Shown here: piece by piece, positions 56,710 through 64,000 of the stretch
How the letters are laid out: each line of letters starts with the position of its first letter
How positions within the stretch are numbered: the first letter of the stretch is position 1
Source: Terriglobus tenax
GTDB lineage: Bacteria > Acidobacteriota > Terriglobia > Terriglobales > Acidobacteriaceae
Assembly (NCBI RefSeq): GCF_025685395.1
Contig: NZ_JAGSYA010000004.1
Coordinates: 1,612,001-1,676,000 of the forward strand
Length of the DNA: 64,000 nt
Direction of reading: 5' to 3'
Notes under the pieces: generated by a model
Database searches by the model: none
Seen by the model: the letters and a program-made list of their open reading frames with translations, nothing else
What the model was told of the DNA's origin: nothing
Position numbers and translations under genes: made by a program

Positions 56710-57566
56710 TGCACACCTCCACCAGCCGTCATCACTGCCACAAACACATCCGCAAGCCCTGGCGTCCGCAGCTCACCCAAACCAGCCGCCGTCTCCCGGT
56801 CGACTCCCTCCAGCAACAGCACCGTCCGGCCAAAGACCGTCCGCTCGGCCACCGATGTAAACTTCCGCGCCTCGGCCAGCTTCTCCGGGGCTACCATCAC
56901 CTCGACATACCGGCTGTCAAAAGCCTCCATCGACGATTGGAAGACGATTCGTCCGCGCTGCAGGAACAGGACATCGGTCAGGATGTGCTGCACCTCTTCC
57001 ACCTGGTGCGTCGTCACCAGAATGGTGCGCTTGTGGTCGAAGTAATCGTTCAGCAGCGTGTCATAGAACTGCTTGCGATACAGAATGTCCAGCCCCAGCG
57101 TCGGCTCGTCCAACACCAGCAGCTTCGCGTCAATGGCCATCACCAGAGCCAGATGAAGCTGCGCCGTCATACCCTTGGACAGCGATTTCACCCGCGCCCT
57201 GGCCGGTATATTTGTCTTCGCCAGAGAAGCCTGGGCCTTTGCCCGGTCAAACCGCGGATGCACCCCTGCCATAAACTCCAGCGCCTGGTCCACCCGCAGC
57301 CAGCGCGGAAGCACTGCCACATCCGCAATAAACGCCACCTGCTCCATCAGCGCATCGCGACTGGTCCACGGGTCCAGCCCCAGCACCTTCAGGTTGCCTT
57401 CCACCTGAGTCATCCCCAGAATGGCATCCAGCGTCGTGCTCTTGCCCGCGCCGTTCGGGCCAATCAGACCGACAATGCGTCCCTCAGGCACCTCCAGCTC
57501 AATGCCATCCACCGCCGGCATCTGCCCGTATCTCTTCCTCAGCCCATGTGCCTCAATTACGTTCAT
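56706..57566 (-). CDS. ABC transporter ATP-binding protein
   Basis: The 286-residue protein has Walker A GPNGAGKST, the signature-like LSKGMTAQLHLALVMA and Walker B LLVLDEPTLGLD. It powers the adjacent permease. Both ends overlap the neighbouring genes by four bases, so the three are translated as a unit. It belongs to the ABC-2 exporter type by length and context. Confidence 0.92.
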   Translation of the reverse strand: MNVIEAHGLRKRYGQMPAVDGIELEVPEGRIVGLIGPNGAGKSTTLDAILGMTQVEGNLKVLGLDPWTSRDALMEQVAFIADVAVLPRWLRVDQALEFMAGVHPRFDRAKAQASLAKTNIPARARVKSLSKGMTAQLHLALVMAIDAKLLVLDEPTLGLDILYRKQFYDTLLNDYFDHKRTILVTTHQVEEVQHILTDVLFLQRGRIVFQSSMEAFDSRYVEVMVAPEKLAEARKFTSVAERTVFGRTVLLLEGVDRETAAGLGELRTPGLADVFVAVMTAGGGVQ

Positions 57567-57940
57567 CGGACATCCTCCTTTGTGCGCAGTAAGTCAGCCG
57601 GGCGCAGACCCAGCCGTTCCATCCTGGCCACCACTCGTGGCCACTCCTGTTCCAGAAAACGGCTCCGCTCCAGCTCCAGAAGCTGCTCACGGGCGCCGGG
57701 CCGCAAAAACATCCCCAGGCCGCGCCGGCTCTCCACCAGCCCCTCGTCCACCAGTTCCTGGTAGGCGCGCTGTACTGTCAACGGATTGATGCGGTACTCC
57801 AGCGCCAGCGCCCGTACGGAAGGCAGCGCCTCATCCACCGCCATGCCGCCCTCCAGCAGAAGCGCGGCAACACGGTCCCGCAGCTGCCGGTAGATCGGCT
57901 GCTGGCTCTCCCACTCTTGCAAATACAGATCAGGCGGCAT
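57563..57940 (-). CDS. GntR-family regulator, YtrA type
   Basis: The 125-residue protein consists mostly of a GntR winged HTH (PIYRQLRDRVAALLLEGGMAVDEALPSVRALALEYRINPLTVQRAYQELVDEGLVESRRGLGMF, about 15-80) with a short helical tail, the small YtrA size. It regulates the downstream ABC operon. The palindrome TGGTGTA-N12-TACACCA lies at 57954-57979 upstream of the start, the usual operator type. Overlap with the ATPase is four bases. Confidence 0.88.
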   Translation of the reverse strand: MPPDLYLQEWESQQPIYRQLRDRVAALLLEGGMAVDEALPSVRALALEYRINPLTVQRAYQELVDEGLVESRRGLGMFLRPGAREQLLELERSRFLEQEWPRVVARMERLGLRPADLLRTKEDVR

Positions 57941-57953
57941 CAGAAAACCCTCA

Positions 57954-57979
57954 TGGTGTATTGGTTACGTACTACACCA
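57954..57979. promoter_or_regulatory. GntR/YtrA operator palindrome
   Basis: TGGTGTA (57954-57960) and TACACCA (57973-57979) are perfect inverted arms 12 bases apart, 13 bases upstream of the gntR start. Confidence 0.65.
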
Positions 57980-58002
57980 CTACAAGGTTCCCTGAATGCA
58001 GA

Positions 58003-58377
58003 TTATTTCTTGACGTGCGCCAACCGCCGCTCCGCCAGCTCTCCCCCAAAAACCGTGGCCGGAACCATCACAACGATCGACACCCAGGTCAGCTCCAGCG
58101 ATCCGGAACGGCTGACCAGCAGCGACTCCGCCACCCCAAAGCCGCCGGTGGCGAACAGGATAATGGCCGCTCCCCAGGCCGACCGGCGCGAGCCTCCGAT
58201 GACAGCCGCCAGAAAACCCGAAGCGATGGAGCAAAAGAAGCCCACCACAATGCTGGCCATCAGGTACCGCGTCGAGACACGCTGCGTAGGGTCATGGTGG
58301 GTTTTGAGGAACCACACCAGAGAGGTTGCCAGAGATATCAAATAGCCAAGGACAGCACCAACAAGGATCCGGATCAT
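58003..58377 (-). CDS. Small membrane protein of unknown function
   Basis: The 124-residue protein has about four hydrophobic helices (MIRILVGAVLGYLISLATSLVWFL, SIVVGFFCSIASGFLAAVIGG, IILFATGGFGVAESLLV, SIVVMVPATVFGGELA). It ends with a basic tail (ERRLAHVKK). It is in the gap between the GntR operon and the histidine kinase, divergent from the latter. I do not recognise the family. Confidence 0.6.
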   Translation of the reverse strand: MIRILVGAVLGYLISLATSLVWFLKTHHDPTQRVSTRYLMASIVVGFFCSIASGFLAAVIGGSRRSAWGAAIILFATGGFGVAESLLVSRSGSLELTWVSIVVMVPATVFGGELAERRLAHVKK

Positions 58378-58448
58378 GAACTTTCTCCGTTCTTTTTCTT
58401 CTTCTACAACACAGACTAAGCAACTCCGGCCAAGCTGGCGCGCATCGT

Positions 58449-59873
58449 ATGCAAGTTATCCTGACTTTTTCGATGCGTCCCCTTGGTTACCGGCTCGCCT
58501 ACATCGGCGCCATTCTGATTGTGTTGCTCAACTCCTGGCTTGCCTACCGCTCTCTTGGCGTGTTCTCCGGCAGTCAGAGCTGGCAGACCCATACCCTTCA
58601 AACCCTGACTGCATGCGAACAGTTGCTGGCCGAAATCCGCACGGCGGAAAGTGCTGCCCGCGGTTACGTGTTGCAGGCCGACCCTATTCTGGAGAAGCAG
58701 TATAGCGACGCCGTCTCCTCCATCTGGAAGAGCTATGATGAGCTTCGCACGCAGACCCAGGACAATCCCAGCCAGCAGCAGCGCCTTCCCCTGGTGCGCG
58801 AACGCATCCAGGCCCGGCTGACAGCCATTGAAGTGGGTGTCCAGCTCCGCAAAGCACAGCCGGATGCCGCTCTCCCTCCCTCGCAGCTTGGCCTCATGAT
58901 GGCCGACCAGTACAAATATGGTGGCTTTACCGTTGCCTACGCCATCAGCCAGGTTGAGGGCGAAGAGCGTCGACTGCTGGATATGCGTTCGGCGCAGGTC
59001 ACCCTGGCCCGCCGCAGCGCTTACACCACCTTTGGTGTCGCTACCCTGCTGGACCTGCTGTTCCTTCTGCTCGCCTTTTATCTGCTGGGCAAGGAAGCGA
59101 CGGCCCGCCAGCAGATCGCGACCCAGAGCGACGAGATCCGCAGCCTGAACGCCGACCTGGAGCAGCGCGTACAGGAACGTACGCAGGAGCTTGAGGCCTC
59201 CAACCAGGAGCTTGAGGCCTTTTCCTATTCCGTCTCGCATGATCTGCGCGCCCCGCTGCGCACCATTGACGGCTTCTCGCTGGCGCTGTACGAAGACTTT
59301 GCCGACAAGCTGGACGACGAAGGCCGCGACTATATCAACCGCGTCCGCAACGGCGTGCAGCGCATGGGGCAACTGATTGACGCCCTTCTGCAGCTCTCGC
59401 GTGTGACCCGCTCTGATCTGGTGCTGGAGACCACGGACCTGGCCGAACTGGTGCGCTCCGTGGTGGGCGATGTCCGCGCGTCAGATCCCGAGCGGGACGT
59501 CCGTTTCGAGATCCCCTCCACACCGGTGCTGGCGCAGGCGGATCCTCGGCTGCTGCGGGTGGCTTTTGAGAACCTTCTGGGCAATGCCTTCAAGTTCACC
59601 TCCAAAACTCCCGGCGCAGTCATCGAGTTCGGCAGCCTGTTGAAGGATGGACAGGCCGTCTATTTCATCCGCGACAACGGTGCGGGTTTCGATATGTACT
59701 ATGTCGACCGGCTGTTTACCGCCTTCCAGCGACTGCACGGCGACCGCGACTTCAAGGGCTCCGGCATAGGCCTGGCCACTACGCTCCGCATTATCCGCCG
59801 CCACAAGGGCCGCATCTGGGCCGAGGGCAAGGAGAATGAAGGCGCTACCTTCTATTTCACCCTTGGCTCATAA
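58449..59873 (+). CDS. CHASE3-containing sensor histidine kinase
   Basis: The 474-residue kinase has a transmembrane helix, a CHASE3-type periplasmic sensor (about 35-200: RTAESAARGYVLQADP), a second helix (LLDLLFLLLAFYLLG), a coiled coil, HisKA with H in FSYSVSHDLRAPLRTIDGF and HATPase boxes FENLLGNAFKF, DNGAGFD and GSGIGLATT. It should phosphorylate the next response regulator at 59899. The alternative start at 58473 is possible. This kinase type is phytochrome-like in its catalytic part. Confidence 0.9.
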   Translation: MQVILTFSMRPLGYRLAYIGAILIVLLNSWLAYRSLGVFSGSQSWQTHTLQTLTACEQLLAEIRTAESAARGYVLQADPILEKQYSDAVSSIWKSYDELRTQTQDNPSQQQRLPLVRERIQARLTAIEVGVQLRKAQPDAALPPSQLGLMMADQYKYGGFTVAYAISQVEGEERRLLDMRSAQVTLARRSAYTTFGVATLLDLLFLLLAFYLLGKEATARQQIATQSDEIRSLNADLEQRVQERTQELEASNQELEAFSYSVSHDLRAPLRTIDGFSLALYEDFADKLDDEGRDYINRVRNGVQRMGQLIDALLQLSRVTRSDLVLETTDLAELVRSVVGDVRASDPERDVRFEIPSTPVLAQADPRLLRVAFENLLGNAFKFTSKTPGAVIEFGSLLKDGQAVYFIRDNGAGFDMYYVDRLFTAFQRLHGDRDFKGSGIGLATTLRIIRRHKGRIWAEGKENEGATFYFTLGS

Positions 59874-59898
59874 TCTTCAGTGAGGACAGGTTTTATTT

Positions 59899-60333
59899 AT
59901 GACGAACACCACTAACTCGATCCTTCTGGTCGAGGATGATCCGGACCACGAAGCGCTCGCAATCCGCGCTCTGCGCAAGGCCAATGTGGCCAACCAGATC
60001 AACGTTGCACGCGACGGTGCGGAGGCGATTGACCTGATTGGCAAGTTTGAGTCCGGCGAACTGCCCATGCCGCAACTGATCCTGCTGGACCTGAAGCTGC
60101 CCAAGGTGCAGGGCCTGGATGTCCTGAAGGCCATCCGCGCCACGGAAAAGGCAGCTCTGCTGCCCGTCGTCGTCCTCACCTCTTCGGATGAAGAGCGCGA
60201 CATCGTCAGCTCCTACCGCCTGGGCGTCAACAGCTACATTCGTAAGCCGGTCAATTTCACCGACTTTGCCGAGGCTACCAAGCAGCTTGGCATGTATTGG
60301 CTGCTGCTGAACCAGGTACCTCCAGTCGCATAA
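59899..60333 (+). CDS. Single-domain response regulator
   Basis: The 144-residue receiver has the acidic pair VEDDPDHEAL, the phosphoacceptor Asp in LILLDLKLPK, Thr in VVLTSSDEE and Lys in YIRKPVNF. It has no output domain, so it acts as a phosphorelay intermediate (Rcp1-like). It lies between a sensor kinase and a hybrid receiver-kinase, 25 bases after the kinase stop. Confidence 0.92.
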   Translation: MTNTTNSILLVEDDPDHEALAIRALRKANVANQINVARDGAEAIDLIGKFESGELPMPQLILLDLKLPKVQGLDVLKAIRATEKAALLPVVVLTSSDEERDIVSSYRLGVNSYIRKPVNFTDFAEATKQLGMYWLLLNQVPPVA

Positions 60334-60343
60334 AGAAGACAGC

Positions 60344-61876
60344 GTGAACTCACCGCAGACCAACATCACGCCGCCTGTCGAAGCCCGCAGGCGGCTCCGT
60401 GTCCTCGTAGTCGAAGACTACGAGCCTGACGCCCTGTTGCTGCGCCGCCACCTGAACCGCGCCGGCTATGACCTGGAGATGCGCCGCATTGAGACGCGCG
60501 AGCAGATGCGAGAGGCCCTGCATGACGGCGCATGGGACCTGGTGATTGCCGACTACACCCTGCCGAGCTTTGGCGCGCGCGATGCCTTGGCCATGCTGCA
60601 GGCCAGCGGAATGGACCTGCCGTTCATCATCGTCTCCGGCACCATCAGTGAAGAGTCCGCCGTCAGCGCCATGCGCGCCGGAGCGCACGACTATGTCCTG
60701 AAGGGCAACCTGGAACGCCTGCTGCCCGCCATTGAACGCGAACTGGCCGATGCCGACGCCCGCCGCGAAAAGCTTCGCACGTCCGCCGAACTCAAGGCGC
60801 TGGAATCACGCTTCTCCGCCACCTTCAACCAGGCGGCCGTGGGCATGGCTCATATCTCGCTGGATGGCCGATGGATCCTGGCCAACCAGCGCCTCCGCGA
60901 CATGGTTGGACAAACAGCGGAAGGGCTGGAAGCCACCGGTTTTTATGACCTGCTGCTGCCCGCCGCCGAACGCGACGAAGACCGCGAGATCGTGCTCGAA
61001 GATCTGCTGTCGCGCAAGGTTCCCAGTCTGCGGGTGGAGAAGCGGTTACGCCACCGGGACGGCCACGCCGTCGATGTGCAACTTACCATCTCGGTACTGC
61101 AGCCGGACCCCAGCGAGACCGAGTCGCTGTCGCTGGTGATTGAAGATATCTCCGCCCGCAAGGCCGATGCCCGCGAGCGCGCCGACCTGGTCAAACGGCT
61201 GATCAACTCGGAACGGCTTGCCTCCGCCGGACGCATGGCCAACACCCTGGCGCATGAGATCAATAATCCGCTGGAAGCGCTGACCAACGTGCTGTACCTG
61301 CTGCAGACCCACCAGGATCTCCCGGAAGACCTTCGCGATCTTGTCAGCATGGGTGCCCGCGAACTGGACCGTGTGGGTCACATCACACGCACCACGCTCA
61401 GCTTCTACCGCGGCAACACCAGCGCGGGCCATGCGCTCAACAAGCTGATCGGCGAGGTGCTGCAGATCTTCGCCTCGCGCGCTGAAGGTTCGCAGGTACA
61501 GATCATCACCGATCTGCACCCTTCCACCTCTGGCGCAACCTTTGCCCTGTCGCTGCGGCAGGTCTTCGCCAACCTGATCGGCAATGCGATTGAAGCGATG
61601 TCCGGCACCGGCGGGACGCTCACCATCCGCTCGCGCGAGACCCGTACCTGCGCAATTGTCACCATCGCTGACACCGGCCCAGGCATCGCTCAGGCGCATA
61701 TCTCGCAGATCTTCGAGCCCTTCTTCACCACCAAGGGCGAACGCGGCACCGGCCTGGGCCTGTGGGTCACGCGTGGCATCGTGGAAGAGTCTGGCGGAAC
61801 GCTTTCCCTGCGCACCAGCACGGATGCGAAGCATCGTGGAACAACGATGCGGATTGCCTTGCCTCTGAAGAGCTAA
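60344..61876 (+). CDS. Receiver-PAS-histidine kinase
   Basis: The 510-residue protein starts at GTG 60344. An N-terminal receiver domain (VLVVEDYEPDALLL, IADYTLPSFG with the phosphoacceptor Asp, VLKGNLERLLPAI) is followed by a PAS domain at about 145-270 (SRFSATFNQAAVGMAHISLDG) and HisKA/HATPase (LAHEINNPLEALTNVLYLLQ, NLIGNAIEAMS, DTGPGIAQAH, GTGLGLWVTRG). It probably receives phosphate from the small receiver before it. Output is unknown. Confidence 0.9.
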   Translation: MNSPQTNITPPVEARRRLRVLVVEDYEPDALLLRRHLNRAGYDLEMRRIETREQMREALHDGAWDLVIADYTLPSFGARDALAMLQASGMDLPFIIVSGTISEESAVSAMRAGAHDYVLKGNLERLLPAIERELADADARREKLRTSAELKALESRFSATFNQAAVGMAHISLDGRWILANQRLRDMVGQTAEGLEATGFYDLLLPAAERDEDREIVLEDLLSRKVPSLRVEKRLRHRDGHAVDVQLTISVLQPDPSETESLSLVIEDISARKADARERADLVKRLINSERLASAGRMANTLAHEINNPLEALTNVLYLLQTHQDLPEDLRDLVSMGARELDRVGHITRTTLSFYRGNTSAGHALNKLIGEVLQIFASRAEGSQVQIITDLHPSTSGATFALSLRQVFANLIGNAIEAMSGTGGTLTIRSRETRTCAIVTIADTGPGIAQAHISQIFEPFFTTKGERGTGLGLWVTRGIVEESGGTLSLRTSTDAKHRGTTMRIALPLKS

Positions 61877-61879
61877 AAG

Positions 61880-61908
61880 TTGATAGGTGCAACCCCTCCT
61901 CCTCTAAC
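61880..61908 (+). promoter_or_regulatory. Candidate promoter of pncB
   Basis: TTGATA (61880-61885) and TCTAAC (61903-61908) are separated by 17 bases; transcription would start near 61915, at the edge of the palindrome at 61918-61936. Confidence 0.45.
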
Positions 61909-61917
61909 GCCCCGCAT

Positions 61918-61936
61918 TGTTGTCTAATTGACAACA
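61918..61936. promoter_or_regulatory. Palindrome overlapping the pncB start
   Basis: TGTTGTC-TAATT-GACAACA has perfect 7-base arms; the last A is the first base of the ATG. It fits an operator that would block RNA polymerase or ribosome; the factor is unknown. Confidence 0.6.
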
Positions 61937-63240
61937 TGATTCTGAACCTTGCGCGGCGGGCGCATAACCACAACTGGGCTCTGGACCCGATCGTCCGCTC
62001 GCTGCTGGACACTGACTTCTACAAGCTGCTGATGCTGCAGTACATCTGGAAGCACTTTCGTGGTGTCCAGGTCACCTTCTCGGTGATGAATCGTCAGCCC
62101 GCGGTACGTCTGGCCGAACAGATCGACATTGATGAGCTGCGCGCGCAACTGGAACATGTCCGCGGGCTTCGCTTGAAGAAGAGCGAACTCGTATGGCTGG
62201 CCGGCAATACCTTCTACGGCGTACGCGGCATCTTCGAGCCCGCTTTCCTGGACTGGCTCGAGAACGAGTTCCAACTGCCCGACTTTGTGCTCGATGTCGT
62301 CGACGGCCAGGTGAAGCTTGAATTCTCCGGCGAGTGGGCCCAGGTCACGCTGTGGGAGATCTACGCGCTCTCCATCCTCAGCGAAATGAAGACCCGCTAC
62401 GGCCTGCGCGGTCTGAATGAACTGGAGCTCGACATTCTGTATGCCCGCGCCAAGACGCGGCTGTGGGAGAAGATTGAGCGCATGCGTGGCGTCGATGGCC
62501 TGCGCATCGCAGACTTCGGCACGCGCCGTCGTCACAGTTTCCTGTGGCATGAGTATGTGGTCAACGCGATGCACTCCACGCTGGGCCCGTGCTTTACCGG
62601 CACATCCAACACCTACCTTGCCTACAAGCACGACATGGAGGCCATCGGCACCAACGCGCACGAGCTGCCCATGGCGCTGGCCGCAATGGCAAACAATGAC
62701 GAAGAGCTGTTGCAGTCGCAGTACAAGGTGCTGGAGCTGTGGCAGCAGACCTACGGCGGAGCCCTGCTGGTGCTGCTGCCCGATACCTACGGCAGCACGC
62801 AGTTCTTTCGCAACGCTCCGGACTGGGTGGCCGCATGGACCGGCCTGCGCATCGACAGCAAAGATCCTTTTGCCGCTGGCGAAGAGTACATCACCTGGCT
62901 GCGGCAACGCGGGCAGGAGGTTGGCCGCAAGCGCCTGATCGCCAGCGACGGACTCGACGTGGAGGAGATTCTCGCGCTGCACCAGCGCTTCCATGGCCGA
63001 ATCCGCTTCAGCGCAGGCTGGGGCACTCTGCTGACCAACGACTTCCGCGACTGCCATCCGCGCGGCGAGCAGGAACTGGAGCCGCTGGGCCTGATCTGCA
63101 AGCTGCAAACCGCGAACGGACGGCCCGCCGTGAAGCTGAGCGACAACTACCAGAAGGCTACCGGACAGGCCGAAGAGGTCGCACGCTATCGCAAAGTCTT
63201 CGGAGTGGAAGGCGTCGCCAACGTACCGGTCATTGTGTAG
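61936..63240 (+). CDS. pncB: Nicotinate phosphoribosyltransferase
   Basis: The 434-residue enzyme joins nicotinate and PRPP to give nicotinate mononucleotide in NAD salvage. Signatures are LLDTDFYKLLMLQ at about 23-35, DFGTRRRHSFLWHEYV, and TGTSNTYLAYKHDMEAIGTNAHE with H242 as the phosphorylated His. ATG 61936 was chosen because a long in-frame upstream extension to 61762 shadows the previous gene; there is no Shine-Dalgarno, so the mRNA may be nearly leaderless. A palindrome covers the start. Confidence 0.93.
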   Translation: MILNLARRAHNHNWALDPIVRSLLDTDFYKLLMLQYIWKHFRGVQVTFSVMNRQPAVRLAEQIDIDELRAQLEHVRGLRLKKSELVWLAGNTFYGVRGIFEPAFLDWLENEFQLPDFVLDVVDGQVKLEFSGEWAQVTLWEIYALSILSEMKTRYGLRGLNELELDILYARAKTRLWEKIERMRGVDGLRIADFGTRRRHSFLWHEYVVNAMHSTLGPCFTGTSNTYLAYKHDMEAIGTNAHELPMALAAMANNDEELLQSQYKVLELWQQTYGGALLVLLPDTYGSTQFFRNAPDWVAAWTGLRIDSKDPFAAGEEYITWLRQRGQEVGRKRLIASDGLDVEEILALHQRFHGRIRFSAGWGTLLTNDFRDCHPRGEQELEPLGLICKLQTANGRPAVKLSDNYQKATGQAEEVARYRKVFGVEGVANVPVIV

Positions 63241-63260
63241 CGAGCCGTATCGCAGGCACC

Positions 63261-63944
63261 TTACTTCGCGGACTCGCAAAGGTGCCTGGATTTCCAGCTA
63301 TCCACCAGCGTAGTCGGCGGCTTCGATGCATCGTGAAGAATAAGGATCAGGCCGCGACGTGCCTCTGTTCCGACAGCCGTCAGTTCCATGGGCACGCCCT
63401 CGGGAACGACAATATCGCTTCCGTTCTTTCCTATCTGTCTGCCGTCCGGTGTCTCCAGGCAGGTTTCGCCGCTCTCGGTATAAAAAGCCTCAATGCCGGA
63501 ATGAAGATGCGTCTTGCTCACCATCCCCAGCTGCAGAACCGCCTCCATGTATTGCGCGGTGTAGCTTCGTCCCTTCTCCACGTTGAGAGGACCAATCTGC
63601 GTCACGCGCGTGCCCTGGGATGCCAGCATTGGCTTATCACCGATCGAGAGCAGCCAGACCTTGCCCAGCGATTCAACGACAGTTCCATGCGGACCTTTCG
63701 CCTGCTCGGCGAGTTCCTTCGTTGGGAAGACATCGATCGTCCAGTAAACGGAGCCATCGGGAACACCAAGAGGCTGGCTCGCAAGAATCCAGCAGCCGGT
63801 CTCGCCCGTCTTCTGGCTCATCGGCTTACAACTCACCAGGTCGCGTGGCTGTTGCGCTCCTGCAATGCTGAGAGCTCCGCTAAAAAACGACAGACAAATC
63901 GAAGCCCTGACAACCAGGGCAGACAGATACGTTTTGCGGATCAA
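63261..63944 (-). CDS. Secreted cupin-domain protein
   Basis: The 227-residue protein has a signal peptide (cleavage near AGA, residue 29) and a C-terminal cupin domain (VSKTHLHSGIEAFYTESGE, GSDIVVPEGVPMEL, ILHDASKPP). The middle part is a beta-rich segment (PDGSVYWTIDVFPTKELAEQAKG). It is probably periplasmic. Two Cys at the ends (VSCKP and RHLCES) could form a disulfide. It converges on pncB. Function unknown. The last 56 bases of the window upstream hold no gene. Confidence 0.75.
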   Translation of the reverse strand: MIRKTYLSALVVRASICLSFFSGALSIAGAQQPRDLVSCKPMSQKTGETGCWILASQPLGVPDGSVYWTIDVFPTKELAEQAKGPHGTVVESLGKVWLLSIGDKPMLASQGTRVTQIGPLNVEKGRSYTAQYMEAVLQLGMVSKTHLHSGIEAFYTESGETCLETPDGRQIGKNGSDIVVPEGVPMELTAVGTEARRGLILILHDASKPPTTLVDSWKSRHLCESAK

Positions 63945-64000
63945 AGGCGTTCACCTCGGGGGACCGTCGAAGGACACAGGAAGGATGCCATGCAGCGGGG

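Overview
The window is high-GC chromosomal DNA of a Gram-negative-type bacterium. I infer an acidobacterium of the Terriglobus/Granulicella/Edaphobacter kind. The reasons are a squalene-hopene cyclase, porin-type and lipoprotein genes, secreted paralogs of a type I associate with Acidobacteriota, a small Rsm22-type methyltransferase, and many palindromic REP-like intergenic repeats. This assignment rests on pattern recognition, not on a marker gene. No rRNA, tRNA, CRISPR array, transposase or prophage gene was seen. Coding density is high and most genes sit in short operons.

Layout. 0.1-3.2 kb: a secreted zinc-dependent phospholipase C-like protein and two tandem paralogous secreted proteins. 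3.3-6.8 kb: a three-gene unit (circularly permuted ATP-grasp, alpha-E protein, transglutaminase) behind a good sigma-70 promoter. 6.8-12.6 kb: a secreted small protein, a secreted amidase, a zinc-ribbon mini-protein, an Rsm22-type methyltransferase, an EAL phosphodiesterase, a thioredoxin-like protein and an acetyltransferase. 12.6-18.7 kb: squalene-hopene cyclase with its own TetR regulator and operator, an unusual methyltransferase-like protein, an SDR/TetR divergent pair with two tandem 19-bp palindromes, and a CPBP-like membrane protein. 18.8-23.8 kb: transaldolase, then a cobalamin riboswitch in front of class Ia ribonucleotide reductase (nrdA, nrdB).

23.8-31.2 kb is the most system-like part: eight co-directional genes encoding an XRE regulator with its own operator cluster, an NfeD-like membrane protein, a flotillin, a PspA homolog, and then a partner-switching module (RsbU-like phosphatase, RsbW-like kinase, STAS antagonist, membrane-anchored phosphatase). 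This looks like a membrane-stress response unit beside a phosphorylation switch. 31.3-38.6 kb: PQQ-type beta-propeller dehydrogenase, a large Orn/Lys/Arg decarboxylase, a fumarylacetoacetate hydrolase-family enzyme coupled to an Fn3 lipoprotein, and an XRE-cupin regulator. 38.6-49.5 kb: a 5'-nucleotidase, a DHA2 drug exporter, a porin with a hairpin at its ribosome binding site, an aldo/keto reductase, two mini-proteins, an ATP-dependent DNA ligase carrying a translated REP element, prfA-prmC, and a diguanylate cyclase. 49.5-64 kb: an FAD oxidoreductase and a sugar epimerase, the chaperones ClpB and Hsp20, a GntR/ABC transporter operon, a three-gene histidine kinase/response regulator set, nicotinate phosphoribosyltransferase with a palindrome over its start, and a secreted cupin protein.

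Regulation can be read unusually well here: several near-perfect palindromes next to regulator genes, strong bidirectional terminators between convergent genes, and a dispersed repeat family related by the core TGTCATCCCG...GAGGGATCTG.
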